From positions 21,181 to 29,675 of the forward strand of contig DYCA01000017.1 of NCBI GenBank assembly GCA_019418305.1: a stretch of 8,495 nt of DNA, read 5' to 3'. This document shows, one piece after another, positions 1 through 6,053 of this stretch. Source of the DNA: Clostridiales bacterium (GTDB taxonomy: Bacteria; Bacillota; Clostridia; Oscillospirales; Butyricicoccaceae). Each line of letters opens with the position of its first letter. The first letter of the stretch is position 1. The notes under the pieces are model-generated. The model saw only the letters and a program-made list of their open reading frames with translations, searched no databases and was not told the origin of the DNA. Made by a program: the position numbers and the translations under genes.

Positions 1-302
1 CCGTTATACATCTGGCCGTTGACAAACTCAATTGCGGCGCGCGCGCCCAAATACGAGCCGCCGATGCCGATGACAACCAGCACATCACAGTTCTGCTGAA
101 TCTTCTTGGCAGCCTGCTTGATGCGGGCAAACTCTTCCTTGTCATATGCTTCGGGCAGGTCTACCCAACCCAAAAAATCGTTTCCCGCACCGCTTTTGCT
201 GTGCAGAGTATCCTGTGCCGCCTTCACCAGCGGCGCCATGCAGGCAAGCTCCTCCTCGCCCACAAAGCCCTGTAATCCTGTCAGTTTCAATTCCATCGAC
301 AT
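1..302 (-). CDS. pgi: Glucose-6-phosphate isomerase, N-terminal part (cut by window edge)
   Basis: Phosphoglucose isomerase interconverts glucose 6-phosphate and fructose 6-phosphate in the cytosol (glycolysis and gluconeogenesis). Only the first 100 codons are visible; the rest lies left of base 1. The visible translation ends in [15 protein letters not shown] (residues about 76-90), the glycine-rich sugar-phosphate-binding signature of this family, after a typical N-terminal stretch containing [10 protein letters not shown] (41-50). The ATG at 302 is chosen because an AAGGGG ribosome binding site (313-318) lies 10 nt upstream. A second in-frame ATG at 296 would put that site 16 nt away. The gene has its own recognisable promoter, so it appears to be transcribed separately from glyA. 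Family assignment is firm; only the catalytic C-terminal part is unseen. Confidence 0.95.
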   Translation of the reverse strand, partial: MSMELKLTGLQGFVGEEELACMAPLVKAAQDTLHSKSGAGNDFLGWVDLPEAYDKEEFARIKQAAKKIQQNCDVLVVIGIGGSYLGARAAIEFVNGQMYN

Positions 303-368
303 AATTTCATTTCCCCTTCATTCATATTTTCAAAAATCACTTTATCAACTTACAGCAACGCTTTTATT

Positions 369-396
369 AGTATACCATATCTTTGCAAAAGCGCAA
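369..396 (-). promoter_or_regulatory. Promoter of pgi, extended -10 type
   Basis: On the minus strand TTGCGC (391-396) and TATACT (369-374) are separated by 16 nt. The -10 is preceded by TGG, giving the extended -10 TGGTATACT, which compensates for a poor -35. The predicted start lies near 362, leaving a leader of about 60 nt before the pgi ATG at 302. Seven-base inverted repeats (CGCTTTT at 359-365, AAAAGCG at 387-393) bracket the -10 and touch the -35. Confidence 0.7.
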
Positions 397-474
397 GGCA
401 GTTGTTAATTTTTTACAGACCCCTTGTCTTAACGACATAAAACGCGGCATTCCGCCTGTTCCATCTCTACAAAA

Positions 475-508
475 TGATAAAAGCCGCTCCCCAAGCGGGA
501 GCGGCTTT
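475..508 (-). terminator. Intrinsic terminator of glyA
   Basis: A perfect 12-bp inverted repeat (480-491 with 497-508, core GCCGCTCCC) has a 5-nt loop. Read on the minus strand it is followed by TTTTATCATTTT. It begins 4 nt beyond the glyA stop codon at 512-514. The U-rich tail is interrupted but the GC-rich stem is strong. It separates glyA from pgi. Confidence 0.85.
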
Positions 509-511
509 GGC

Positions 512-1756
512 TCAGCGGTAAATCGGGAAATTCGCGCAAATATCGCACACATTATGACGGATTTCCTCCGCCTTATTGTCGAAATCGGTCGCTGTCTGCC
601 AGATAAACTCCGCAATATGCAGCATTTCCGGCTCGCCGAAACCGCGCGAAGTAACCGCAGGCGTGCCGACACGCTGACCGGAGGTGACAAACGGGCTTTC
701 CGGGTCGTTCGGGATAGCGTTCTTGTTTGCGGTAATATACACCTCGTCCAGACGGCGCTGCAGCTCCTTACCGGTGATGCCGGTTTTGCGCAGATCGATC
801 AGCATCAGGTGGTTGTCCGTGCCGCCGGACACCAAATCGAAGCCCTGATTAAGCAATGCCTTTGCCAGCACGCGCGCATTGGTAACAACCTGCTGCTGGT
901 ATGCCTTAAACTCGGGCTTGAGCGCCTCGCCGAAGCAAACTGCCTTGGCCGCGATCACATGCTCGAGCGGGCCGCCCTGCGTGCCCGGGAAGATGGCCTT
1001 GTTGAACTTCTTGCCCAGCTCTTCGTTGTTGGACAGGATGACACCGCCGCGCGGACCGCGCAGCGTCTTGTGCGTGGTGGTAGTCACTACGTCCGCATAG
1101 GGCAGCGGGCTCATGTGCAGGCCGGCCGCAACCAGACCGGCGATATGCGCCATATCCACAAACAGGTATGCGCCAACCTCATGTGCAATCTCTGCGAACT
1201 TGGCAAAGTCAATTGCACGCGGATACGCAGACGCACCTGCAATAATCATCTTAGGCTTTTCCTTCTTGGCCAAATCGCGTACCGCATCATAATCGATATA
1301 ACCGTTATCATCCACACCGTAAGATACGATATGATACAGCAGACCGGACTGGTTGACCGGCGAGCCGTGCGTCAGGTGGCCGCCGTTGTCCAGACTCATA
1401 CCCAGCACAGTGTCACCCGGCTGACACAGCGCCTGATACACCGCCATGTTGGCCTGCGCACCCGAATGAGGCTGCACATTGGCGTACTTCGCGCCAAATA
1501 CTTCACACACACGTTTGATGGCCAGATTTTCGACCTCATCCACACACTCACAACCGCCGTAATAGCGCTTGCCCGGATAGCCTTCCGCATATTTGTTGGT
1601 GAGCACCGAGCCCATTGCCGCCATAACCGCTTCGCTGACGATATTCTCAGATGCGATTAGCTCGATGTTACGAGCCTGACGGTCATACTCTGCCTGTATC
1701 ATACGCCCCAACTCGGGATCATACGCCTTTACAAATTCCATTGCTTCGCGTACCAT
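512..1756 (-). CDS. glyA: Serine hydroxymethyltransferase
   Basis: This PLP enzyme interconverts serine plus tetrahydrofolate with glycine plus 5,10-methylene-tetrahydrofolate, the main source of one-carbon units for purine, thymidylate and methionine synthesis. The 414-residue product has the usual full length. Visible signatures are IELIASENI (31-39), [14 protein letters not shown] (55-68), the D201/H204 pair in VDMAHIAG, and the PLP lysine K230 in [14 protein letters not shown], followed by the GTQGGP loop (258-263). The ATG at 1756 has GGAGG (1764-1768) 7 nt upstream; the in-frame ATG at 1741 has no comparable site. The gene is a single-gene unit, divergent from nth, with its own terminator. 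No riboswitch-like structure fits in its predicted short leader. Identification is secure. Confidence 0.98.
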   Translation of the reverse strand: MVREAMEFVKAYDPELGRMIQAEYDRQARNIELIASENIVSEAVMAAMGSVLTNKYAEGYPGKRYYGGCECVDEVENLAIKRVCEVFGAKYANVQPHSGAQANMAVYQALCQPGDTVLGMSLDNGGHLTHGSPVNQSGLLYHIVSYGVDDNGYIDYDAVRDLAKKEKPKMIIAGASAYPRAIDFAKFAEIAHEVGAYLFVDMAHIAGLVAAGLHMSPLPYADVVTTTTHKTLRGPRGGVILSNNEELGKKFNKAIFPGTQGGPLEHVIAAKAVCFGEALKPEFKAYQQQVVTNARVLAKALLNQGFDLVSGGTDNHLMLIDLRKTGITGKELQRRLDEVYITANKNAIPNDPESPFVTSGQRVGTPAVTSRGFGEPEMLHIAEFIWQTATDFDNKAEEIRHNVCDICANFPIYR

Positions 1757-1796
1757 TTTTCAACCTCCAAAACGTGTGATTTCATTCTGCTATTTA

Positions 1797-1802
1797 ATTA
1801 AA
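1797..1802 (-). promoter_or_regulatory. Probable -10 element of the glyA promoter
   Basis: On the minus strand TGGTTTAAT provides an extended -10 (TTTAAT at 1797-1802 with an upstream TG), giving a leader of roughly 30-35 nt before the ATG at 1756. No convincing -35 stands at 16-18 nt, so the exact start is uncertain. The -10 lies in a 10-bp AT palindrome (TTTAATTAAA, 1793-1802), which could be chance in AT-rich intergenic DNA. Confidence 0.45.
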
Positions 1803-1897
1803 CCACATTTTAATCTTTGATGCTATTGGCAAACAGATAGATTTTACTCCCGCTTCTCCGCGCATTATGTTGAAAATGTTAAATCGAACAACATCTC

Positions 1898-1925
1898 TTG
1901 CATTCTCCTTCAGATATGTTATGAT
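1898..1925 (+). promoter_or_regulatory. Promoter of nth
   Basis: TTGCAT (1898-1903) and TATGAT (1920-1925) are 16 nt apart, and TGT before the -10 makes it an extended -10. The predicted start is near 1932, about 26 nt ahead of the nth ATG. A perfect 15-bp palindrome (1920-1934) covers the -10 and the start point. Confidence 0.65.
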
Positions 1926-1934
1926 AGTATCATA
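1920..1934. promoter_or_regulatory. 15-bp palindrome on the nth core promoter (possible operator)
   Basis: TATGATA-G-TATCATA is a perfect 7-1-7 inverted repeat overlapping the -10 and predicted transcription start of nth. A repressor bound here would block initiation. The spacing resembles Fur/PerR-type boxes, but the base sequence does not match their consensus, so no regulator can be named. Confidence 0.4.
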
Positions 1935-1957
1935 TACGCCGTCAGGAGAGGATTCCC

Positions 1958-2596
1958 ATGACCAAAAAAGAACGCGCCCGCGCGGTGACCGAGCTTTTGC
2001 GTGAGGTCTATCCCGAGGCTGTGTGTGCGCTGCATTATACCCATGATTATGAGCTGCTGTTCGCCACCCGGCTGTCTGCCCAGTGCACGGACGCGCGCGT
2101 CAATATTGTAACCGAAACACTGTTCAAACAGTTTCCCACGCTGGAAAGCTATGCGGAAGCTCCGGAAGAGGAGATTGCAGAGGCCATCAAGACCTGCGGC
2201 CTGTTCCGCACCAAGGCGCGTGACCTCAAGGCCTGCGCCATCATGCTGCTGAGCGAATACGGCGGCAAGGTGCCGGACAACATGGAGGATTTGCTCAAGC
2301 TCCCCGGCGTCGGCCGTAAGACGGCCAACCTGATTCTCGGAGATATTTTCGGCAAGCCGGCCATCGTGACTGACACCCACTGTATCCGCCTGTCCAACCG
2401 GCTGGGCTTTGTCAAAAATGAGAAGGACCCTGTCAAGGTGGAAAACGCACTGCGCAAACTGATTGATCCGGCCGAGTCTTCGGACTTCTGTCACCGTCTG
2501 GTGCTGTTTGGCCGCGAGCACTGCACCGCACGCAATCCCAAATGCGAAAACTGCCCGCTCGGCGCGGTCTGTCCTTCGTATCCTATCACAAAATAG
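1958..2596 (+). CDS. nth: Endonuclease III, DNA glycosylase/AP lyase
   Basis: This base-excision repair enzyme removes oxidised pyrimidines and nicks the abasic site by beta-elimination. The 212-residue product has standard family length. The helix-hairpin-helix LPGVGRKTAN (115-124) carries the Schiff-base lysine K121, and the catalytic aspartate is D139 in VTDTH. These sit one residue off the E. coli K120/D138 positions. The C-terminal 4Fe-4S cluster loop is intact: C189-x6-C196-x2-C199-x5-C205. The ATG at 1958 has AGGAGAG (1944-1950) 7 nt upstream. The gene has its own promoter and terminator, and the palindrome over its promoter suggests regulation, though not by an evident LexA box. All key residues are present. 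Confidence 0.97.
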   Translation: MTKKERARAVTELLREVYPEAVCALHYTHDYELLFATRLSAQCTDARVNIVTETLFKQFPTLESYAEAPEEEIAEAIKTCGLFRTKARDLKACAIMLLSEYGGKVPDNMEDLLKLPGVGRKTANLILGDIFGKPAIVTDTHCIRLSNRLGFVKNEKDPVKVENALRKLIDPAESSDFCHRLVLFGREHCTARNPKCENCPLGAVCPSYPITK

Positions 2597-2610
2597 TGCA
2601 TTTCAAACGC

Positions 2611-2643
2611 AAAAACGACGCAGATTGCCTGCGTCGTTTTTTT
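2611..2643. terminator. Bidirectional terminator between convergent nth and coaX
   Basis: A 10-bp inverted repeat (2614-2623 with 2629-2638, core CGACGCAG) around a 5-nt loop has an A-run on its left (2611-2615) and a T-run on its right (2637-2643). On the plus strand it ends nth, whose stop is at 2594-2596. On the minus strand it ends coaX, whose stop is at 2655-2657. One hairpin can therefore serve both convergent genes. Confidence 0.9.
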
Positions 2644-2654
2644 GTCCCATTTGG

Positions 2655-3497
2655 TTATTTGGCATCCCATCCATTTTCCTCGGTCGCTTCGAGCAGACAG
2701 GTTTCACTGTTCAGACCGCGCCCCTCAAACACCGGCCGGTTGTTTTCATAAATCAACCGCAGCCCTTCCAGCGTCAGGTTGGGATCAACCTCATCAATCA
2801 GGTCGCAGTACTGCGCCATCATGCGCCCCATACCGCCTGTGGCAATAACGCGCGCGTTGCCGCCCAGTTCCGCGCGGATGTCCGTGATGATGCCGGCCAG
2901 CGCCCCGACATAGCCGCGCACCGCGCCCGACTGCATAGACTGTACCGTAGTTTTGCCGATGGCGCGCTCCGGCCGCTCGATATCCACCCGCGGCAGCTTG
3001 GACGCCTTGAGAAACAACGCCTCCATCGCAACCTTAATGCCCGGAAAGATCGCACCGCCCTGATACGCGCCTTTTTCATCGATTGCGTCAAACGTCGTGG
3101 CCGTACCGATGTCAACAATGACCAGCGGCTTGCCGTATTTCCTCACCGCAGACACCGCGTTGACCAATCGGTCCGCACCAACTTCGCGCGGGTTGGCATA
3201 GCGGTTTTCAATGCCGATATCCACATCCCGCCCGGCGATAACCGGCCGCACCCGCAGATACTTGCGAATTGCGTTAATCAGCGTATACATCACGGGCGGC
3301 ACAACCGACGCAATAATAACCGCGCTCGTTTCATTGCGGTCAATGCCGTGAAAATGATAATACTGCGAAATCTGCATGCCCAGCTCGTCCGAGGTGCGCT
3401 CGGCATTGGTCGAAATGCGGAATGTTCCGCGCAGCTTTTCCCCCTCATATAATCCAAACACCATGTTGGTGTTGCCTACGTCAATTGCCAAAAGCAT
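2655..3497 (-). CDS. coaX: Type III pantothenate kinase
   Basis: This enzyme catalyses the first committed step of coenzyme A synthesis, ATP-dependent phosphorylation of pantothenate. The 280-residue protein shows the ASKHA-fold motifs of the CoaX family: the N-terminal phosphate loop AIDVGNTN (4-11), the GADRLVNA segment with the probable catalytic D109 (107-114), the second nucleotide-binding motif VDIGTATTFD (128-137), GGAIFPG (147-153) and the late ATGG (219-222). The type III enzyme does not use the CoA-feedback-sensitive PanK-I fold. The ATG at 3497 has AAGGGG 7 nt upstream. It starts 20 nt after the stop of the metallophosphoesterase gene with no promoter visible between them, so the two are likely cotranscribed. 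It is terminated by the hairpin shared with nth. Confidence 0.97.
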   Translation of the reverse strand: MLLAIDVGNTNMVFGLYEGEKLRGTFRISTNAERTSDELGMQISQYYHFHGIDRNETSAVIIASVVPPVMYTLINAIRKYLRVRPVIAGRDVDIGIENRYANPREVGADRLVNAVSAVRKYGKPLVIVDIGTATTFDAIDEKGAYQGGAIFPGIKVAMEALFLKASKLPRVDIERPERAIGKTTVQSMQSGAVRGYVGALAGIITDIRAELGGNARVIATGGMGRMMAQYCDLIDEVDPNLTLEGLRLIYENNRPVFEGRGLNSETCLLEATEENGWDAK

Positions 3498-3517
3498 TTC
3501 TTTTCCCCTTAGCTTCC

Positions 3518-4033
3518 TTATTGTCCGAATTTCTCCAGCCCCAGCAGCTTTCCGTCCTCGTTGACGAGTTCAAGCAGCCTCGGCTGTCCGTTTTCCACTG
3601 TCAGCCGGCCATAACTTGCCGGACCGCCGCGCGGCAGGCTGATGCTGCCCGGATTGCATACCAGCACGCCGTTGACGCGCTTCAGATACATGCGATGCGT
3701 ATGTCCGAAAAAGGCAAGACCGCAGCCTTCCTCACGCGCCAGTTGCGCCACCAGCTTTCCCTCGCGCACATAAACCTGCTCCTGATGCCCATGCGTCAGA
3801 AAAATGCGCACGCCATCGGGTGTTACCACAGCATGCTCGGGCACTTCCCGGTCAAAATAATCATTGTTGCCGCGTACTGCGCACACCGTCAGTCGTGGAA
3901 ACACACTTTGCAACTCGCGCGCATCATCCGTATGGTCGCCCAGATGCAGTACCATATCCGGCGCCTCCCGTTCGACCGCGCAGGCCATGCTCACATTGTA
4001 GCTATGCGAATCCGTAAAAATCAGTATCTTCAA
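3518..4033 (-). CDS. YfcE/MJ0936-family metallophosphoesterase
   Basis: A 171-residue single-domain calcineurin-like phosphoesterase, probably a dinuclear metal phosphodiesterase; the natural substrate is not predictable. All the metal-site motifs are present: D8-S-H10, GD at 32-33 in LGDHTDD, GNND (55-58), H81-G-H83 and GHTH (110-113). They are followed by CNPGSISLPRGG (126-137), typical of the YfcE/MJ0936 subgroup. The start is taken as the TTG at 4033: GGGAGG (4041-4046) sits 7 nt upstream, and starting there gives the canonical MKILIFTDSH opening. An in-frame ATG at 4084 would add 17 residues, read through this ribosome binding site, and lie upstream of the predicted transcription start. 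It is the first gene of a likely two-gene unit with coaX; a functional link between them is not established. Confidence 0.92.
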   Translation of the reverse strand: MKILIFTDSHSYNVSMACAVEREAPDMVLHLGDHTDDARELQSVFPRLTVCAVRGNNDYFDREVPEHAVVTPDGVRIFLTHGHQEQVYVREGKLVAQLAREEGCGLAFFGHTHRMYLKRVNGVLVCNPGSISLPRGGPASYGRLTVENGQPRLLELVNEDGKLLGLEKFGQ

Positions 4034-4064
4034 GGCTCTGCCTCCCTTCCGGCGACACAGCAGT

Positions 4065-4093
4065 ATTTTACAACGGGATTGCACACTTGTAAA
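4065..4093 (-). promoter_or_regulatory. Promoter of the metallophosphoesterase-coaX unit
   Basis: On the minus strand TTTACA (4088-4093) and TAAAAT (4065-4070) are separated by exactly 17 nt, a near-consensus housekeeping promoter. The predicted start is near 4058, about 25 nt ahead of the TTG at 4033. This supports the TTG rather than the ATG at 4084, which would be untranscribed from this promoter. Confidence 0.8.
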
Positions 4094-4101
4094 CCCTCTC
4101 C

Positions 4102-4131
4102 CTCACATTTTTCCATTTCGCCGCATATACT
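4102..4131 (+). promoter_or_regulatory. Possible promoter of the three-gene small-protein cassette
   Basis: TATACT (4126-4131) lies about 35 nt before the first ATG of the cassette, with a weak -35 candidate CTCACA (4102-4107) at 18 nt. The same bases can be read as CACA-N16-CATATACT, which resembles a mother-cell sporulation (sigma K) promoter. Both readings are weak. Any promoter for the cassette must lie in the 132-nt gap shared with the divergent promoter at 4065-4093. Confidence 0.35.
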
Positions 4132-4165
4132 GGCAATAAACGATGCATGGAAAGGGATGGGAACA

Positions 4166-4435
4166 ATGCCCAATCAAGAGGAAATTCTCCGCCGCATCGC
4201 GGAGCAGGCTGGAAAAACCGATGCGCTCGCGCAGCTGCAGGCCGCTCTGCGCACACCGGACGGCCAGAAAGCCACCCGAATCATTTCCGACCGGCATGCC
4301 GCCGATCTGGAGCGCGCCGCGCAGGCCGCGCAGCGCGGCGATATGGGAGAGGCCGCCCGTCTGGCGCGGCAGCTGATGCAAACCCAGGAAGGTGCCAGCC
4401 TTGCCGCACAGCTCAAGAAAATCTTCGGCAAATAA
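4166..4435 (+). CDS. Small Ala-rich helical protein of unknown function (cassette gene 1)
   Basis: I do not recognise a named family. The 89-residue product is soluble-looking and almost entirely helix-prone, with no Cys or Trp and about 21% alanine. It carries an internal repeat: ALRTPDG (27-33) recurs as LMQTQEG (70-76), each set between leucine/alanine-rich helices, suggesting a duplicated helix-turn-helix-like unit. The ATG at 4166 follows AAGGGATGGG. An in-frame ATG at 4157 would give three more residues but has a poorly spaced ribosome binding site. It is the first of three tightly packed genes, 12 nt before gene 2, whose binding site overlaps this gene's stop codon. The open frame continues upstream but is antisense to the metallophosphoesterase there. 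It is real on the basis of its ribosome binding site, spacing and operon position. Confidence 0.8.
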   Translation: MPNQEEILRRIAEQAGKTDALAQLQAALRTPDGQKATRIISDRHAADLERAAQAAQRGDMGEAARLARQLMQTQEGASLAAQLKKIFGK

Positions 4436-4440
4436 GGAGG
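4434..4440 (+). promoter_or_regulatory. Strong ribosome binding site of cassette gene 2
   Basis: AAGGAGG sits 7 nt before the ATG at 4448 and shares its first two bases with the TAA stop of cassette gene 1. Terminating ribosomes could therefore reinitiate, which argues for coupled translation of the two genes. Confidence 0.8.
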
Positions 4441-4447
4441 CTCCGCT

Positions 4448-4834
4448 ATGGATAACGATATGCTGTCCTCCTTGCTGAGCGACCCGGAAGCACTGCAAAA
4501 CGCGATGAAAACCGTCTCCGGCATGCTGGGCGGTGCGGAGCAATCCGCGCCGTCCTCTGCCAACGAGTACGACCCGACCGCCGAGTGGATGGAGCGGGCG
4601 CTGCCCGTATTCGGCGCGATTGTGCAGAGCGGACAGAGCGCGGTCAGACAAGAAAAGCGCGCCCTATTGGGCGCGCTCAAACCCTTCGTCACCGATGAAG
4701 TCGCTGGCCAGTTCGACCATGCCATGCGTTTGGTCAGCATGGCGCGGATGGCGCGCGCAGCGCTCGGCCAATTCGGTCAGCTGAGCCGCGCAGACGGCGC
4801 TTCGCCATCCGATGACGGCACGCGCGCACTTTGA
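4448..4834 (+). CDS. Small helical protein of unknown function (cassette gene 2)
   Basis: I do not recognise a named family. The 128-residue product has no signal peptide, membrane segment or cysteine. It has an N-terminal amphipathic helix with SDPEALQNAM (11-20), a Ser/Ala-rich linker (about 29-41), and an acidic helix YDPTAEWMERALPVFGAIV (41-59). The basic core includes RALLGALKPFVTDE (71-84) and HAMRLVSMARMARAALG (91-107), where positive charge and hydrophobic residues alternate. The tail (111-128) is likely disordered. From memory, the LLxALKPF...MARxA pattern resembles unnamed conserved proteins in Clostridia; this is unverified. Its ATG has an ideal ribosome binding site. It sits between two other small genes of the same transcript, 12 nt after gene 1 and 22 nt before gene 3. 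Confidence 0.83.
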   Translation: MDNDMLSSLLSDPEALQNAMKTVSGMLGGAEQSAPSSANEYDPTAEWMERALPVFGAIVQSGQSAVRQEKRALLGALKPFVTDEVAGQFDHAMRLVSMARMARAALGQFGQLSRADGASPSDDGTRAL

Positions 4835-4856
4835 TGCGAAAGGAGGGCAACCGTCT

Positions 4857-5123
4857 TTGTACAACCGCTATCTGACCGAAGCCGCGCCCAGCGCGCCGCT
4901 ACATAACGAAACCGTATCGCATCACCCTCCGCAAAACGGGCAAACCGATTCCGTGCTGGCAGAACTGTCCCGCGGGCTGTCCGGCCGTCTGCAAAACATC
5001 CGGCTGGACGCAGATACCATCATCGCGCTGGTCATCGTATGGTTCCTGCTTTCCGACGACGGCGGCGAGGTAGACTGGGAGCAGCTCATCCTCATTGGTG
5101 TGCTGCTGATTCTGGGGATCTGA
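4857..5123 (+). CDS. Small membrane-associated protein of unknown function (cassette gene 3)
   Basis: I do not recognise a named family. With the TTG at 4857 the product has 88 residues and opens with (M)YNRYLTEA. A polar, Pro/His/Gln-rich and probably disordered N-terminal third (8-30) is followed by a short amphipathic helix (32-48). Two hydrophobic stretches, TIIALVIVWFLL (54-65) and LILIGVLLILGI (77-88), are separated by the acidic loop SDDGGEVDWEQ. They are short for two membrane spans and may form a hairpin in the membrane. TTG is preferred because AAAGGAGG (4839-4846) lies 10 nt upstream. The ATG at 4812 would translate through that site and overlap gene 2. The last bases of the gene form part of the terminator stem. 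Confidence 0.8.
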   Translation: MYNRYLTEAAPSAPLHNETVSHHPPQNGQTDSVLAELSRGLSGRLQNIRLDADTIIALVIVWFLLSDDGGEVDWEQLILIGVLLILGI

Positions 5124-5145
5124 CCGATGTGTCAGATCCCTTTTT
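5115..5145 (+). terminator. Intrinsic terminator of the small-protein cassette
   Basis: A perfect 10-bp stem GGGATCTGAC (5115-5124) with GTCAGATCCC (5131-5140), a 6-nt loop and TTTTT (5141-5145). The left arm contains the TGA stop of cassette gene 3 (5121-5123). There is no A-run on the left side, so it acts only on the plus strand and does not serve the convergent rsmA. Confidence 0.92.
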
Positions 5146-5166
5146 CTGCGTATCTCATTGCATGTC

Positions 5167-6036
5167 TTACTGCGCTTTGAGGCGCTCTGCTGCGGCGTCC
5201 GTCAGCCGTGCAAAGTCCGCAAGGCTCAGCCGTTCCCCGCGCACGCGCGTATCCAGCCCGACCGATTCGATGAGCGCTGTAATACCGTCCTTGCCCAGCG
5301 CACCGCCGAGCACCGGACCAAGCGCGTTAACCAGTGTCTTGCGGCGCATATTGAATGCGGCGCGCACCAGCGCAAAGAACAGCTTTTCATCCCGCGTCTC
5401 GACCGCGGGCTGCTCAAGCGGGGTCAGCTGCAAGACCGCAGAGTCCACCTTGGGCCGCGGCACGAAGCACTCTGCCGGCACATCGAACAGAATCTCCGCT
5501 GCGGCATGATACTGCACATAGATAGAAAAGGCCGAGTATGCCGCCGTTCCGGGCGCGGCGCAGATACGCTGCGCAACCTCCTTCTGCACCATGACCGTGA
5601 TTTTTTCAAATGCGCCGCTTTCGAGCAGCGCCGTAATCGCGGGCGTGGTGATATAATACGGCAGATTGGCGCACGCGACCGCATGTGCATCCCCAAACTT
5701 TTCCGCGCACAGCGCAGCAAGGTCAAGCGCAAGCACATCACCCTGCACGACCTCGAAATTGTCGAACTCCGCCAGCGTTTCATCCAACACAGGCAGCAGC
5801 GCGCGGTCCAGCTCAACCGCGACAACCCGCCCCGCCACACGGCACAATTCCGCCGTCAGGCAGCCCATGCCTGGACCAACCTCGACCACATTCCCGGCTT
5901 GCGCCGCGCCGCTCTGGGCTGCAATGCGCTGCGGCACAGAAATATCGGTCAGAAAATTCTGGCCGAGCGATTTGGAAAAGTGGAATCCATGCTTTGCAAG
6001 AACCGCACGGATTACATCAATATCACAAAGATTCAT
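5167..6036 (-). CDS. rsmA: 16S rRNA (adenine(1518)-N6/adenine(1519)-N6)-dimethyltransferase
   Basis: RsmA/KsgA uses S-adenosylmethionine to dimethylate two adjacent adenines in the 3' hairpin of 16S rRNA during late small-subunit assembly. Loss of this methylation classically gives kasugamycin resistance. The 289-residue product is full length. It has FSKSLGQNFL (20-29), the SAM-binding VVEVGPGMG (50-58) with acidic E75 in VAVELD, D100 in QGD, the catalytic NLPYYI (124-129), and FVPRPKVDSAV (191-201), then the C-terminal helical domain with RRKTLVNALG (231-240). The ATG at 6036 is preceded by GAGGAAAGGA (6041-6050). It follows hpf on the same strand with a strong hairpin in between and no clear promoter of its own. 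No terminator is evident after its stop. Confidence 0.97.
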   Translation of the reverse strand: MNLCDIDVIRAVLAKHGFHFSKSLGQNFLTDISVPQRIAAQSGAAQAGNVVEVGPGMGCLTAELCRVAGRVVAVELDRALLPVLDETLAEFDNFEVVQGDVLALDLAALCAEKFGDAHAVACANLPYYITTPAITALLESGAFEKITVMVQKEVAQRICAAPGTAAYSAFSIYVQYHAAAEILFDVPAECFVPRPKVDSAVLQLTPLEQPAVETRDEKLFFALVRAAFNMRRKTLVNALGPVLGGALGKDGITALIESVGLDTRVRGERLSLADFARLTDAAAERLKAQ

Positions 6037-6053
6037 AGCTTCCTTTCCTCAGA

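Noticed and set aside
383..1660. 425-codon plus-strand open frame opposite glyA
   Set aside because: It is antisense to an unmistakable glyA with all active-site motifs. Its translation is Arg/His-rich without recognisable domains and it lacks a ribosome binding site. Long antisense frames are expected in GC-rich genes of this type.
1884..1897. Possible LexA (SOS) box upstream of nth
   Set aside because: A half-site CGAAC is present near 1885, but the second half GTTCG is absent at the required spacing.
1757..1957. Riboswitch upstream of glyA
   Set aside because: The predicted leader is only 30-35 nt and the rest of the gap is AT-rich without a recognisable aptamer fold.
2463..3452. 329-codon plus-strand open frame opposite coaX
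   Set aside because: It starts inside nth in another frame, crosses the bidirectional terminator and lies antisense to coaX. Its composition is typical of a shadow frame.
3422..4165. Upstream extension of cassette gene 1 to an ATG at 3422
   Set aside because: The extension would be antisense to the whole metallophosphoesterase gene and pass through both divergent promoters. The ATG at 4166 with its ribosome binding site is sufficient.
4103..4740. Minus-strand frames (4103-4651 and 4174-4740) opposite the small-protein cassette
   Set aside because: I considered whether these, not the plus-strand genes, were real. The plus strand has correctly placed AAGGAGG-type sites, short gene spacing and a terminator at the right place; the minus frames have none.
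4812..4856. ATG at 4812 as start of cassette gene 3
   Set aside because: The added residues are encoded by the end of gene 2 and by the AAAGGAGG site itself; TTG at 4857 fits the ribosome binding site.
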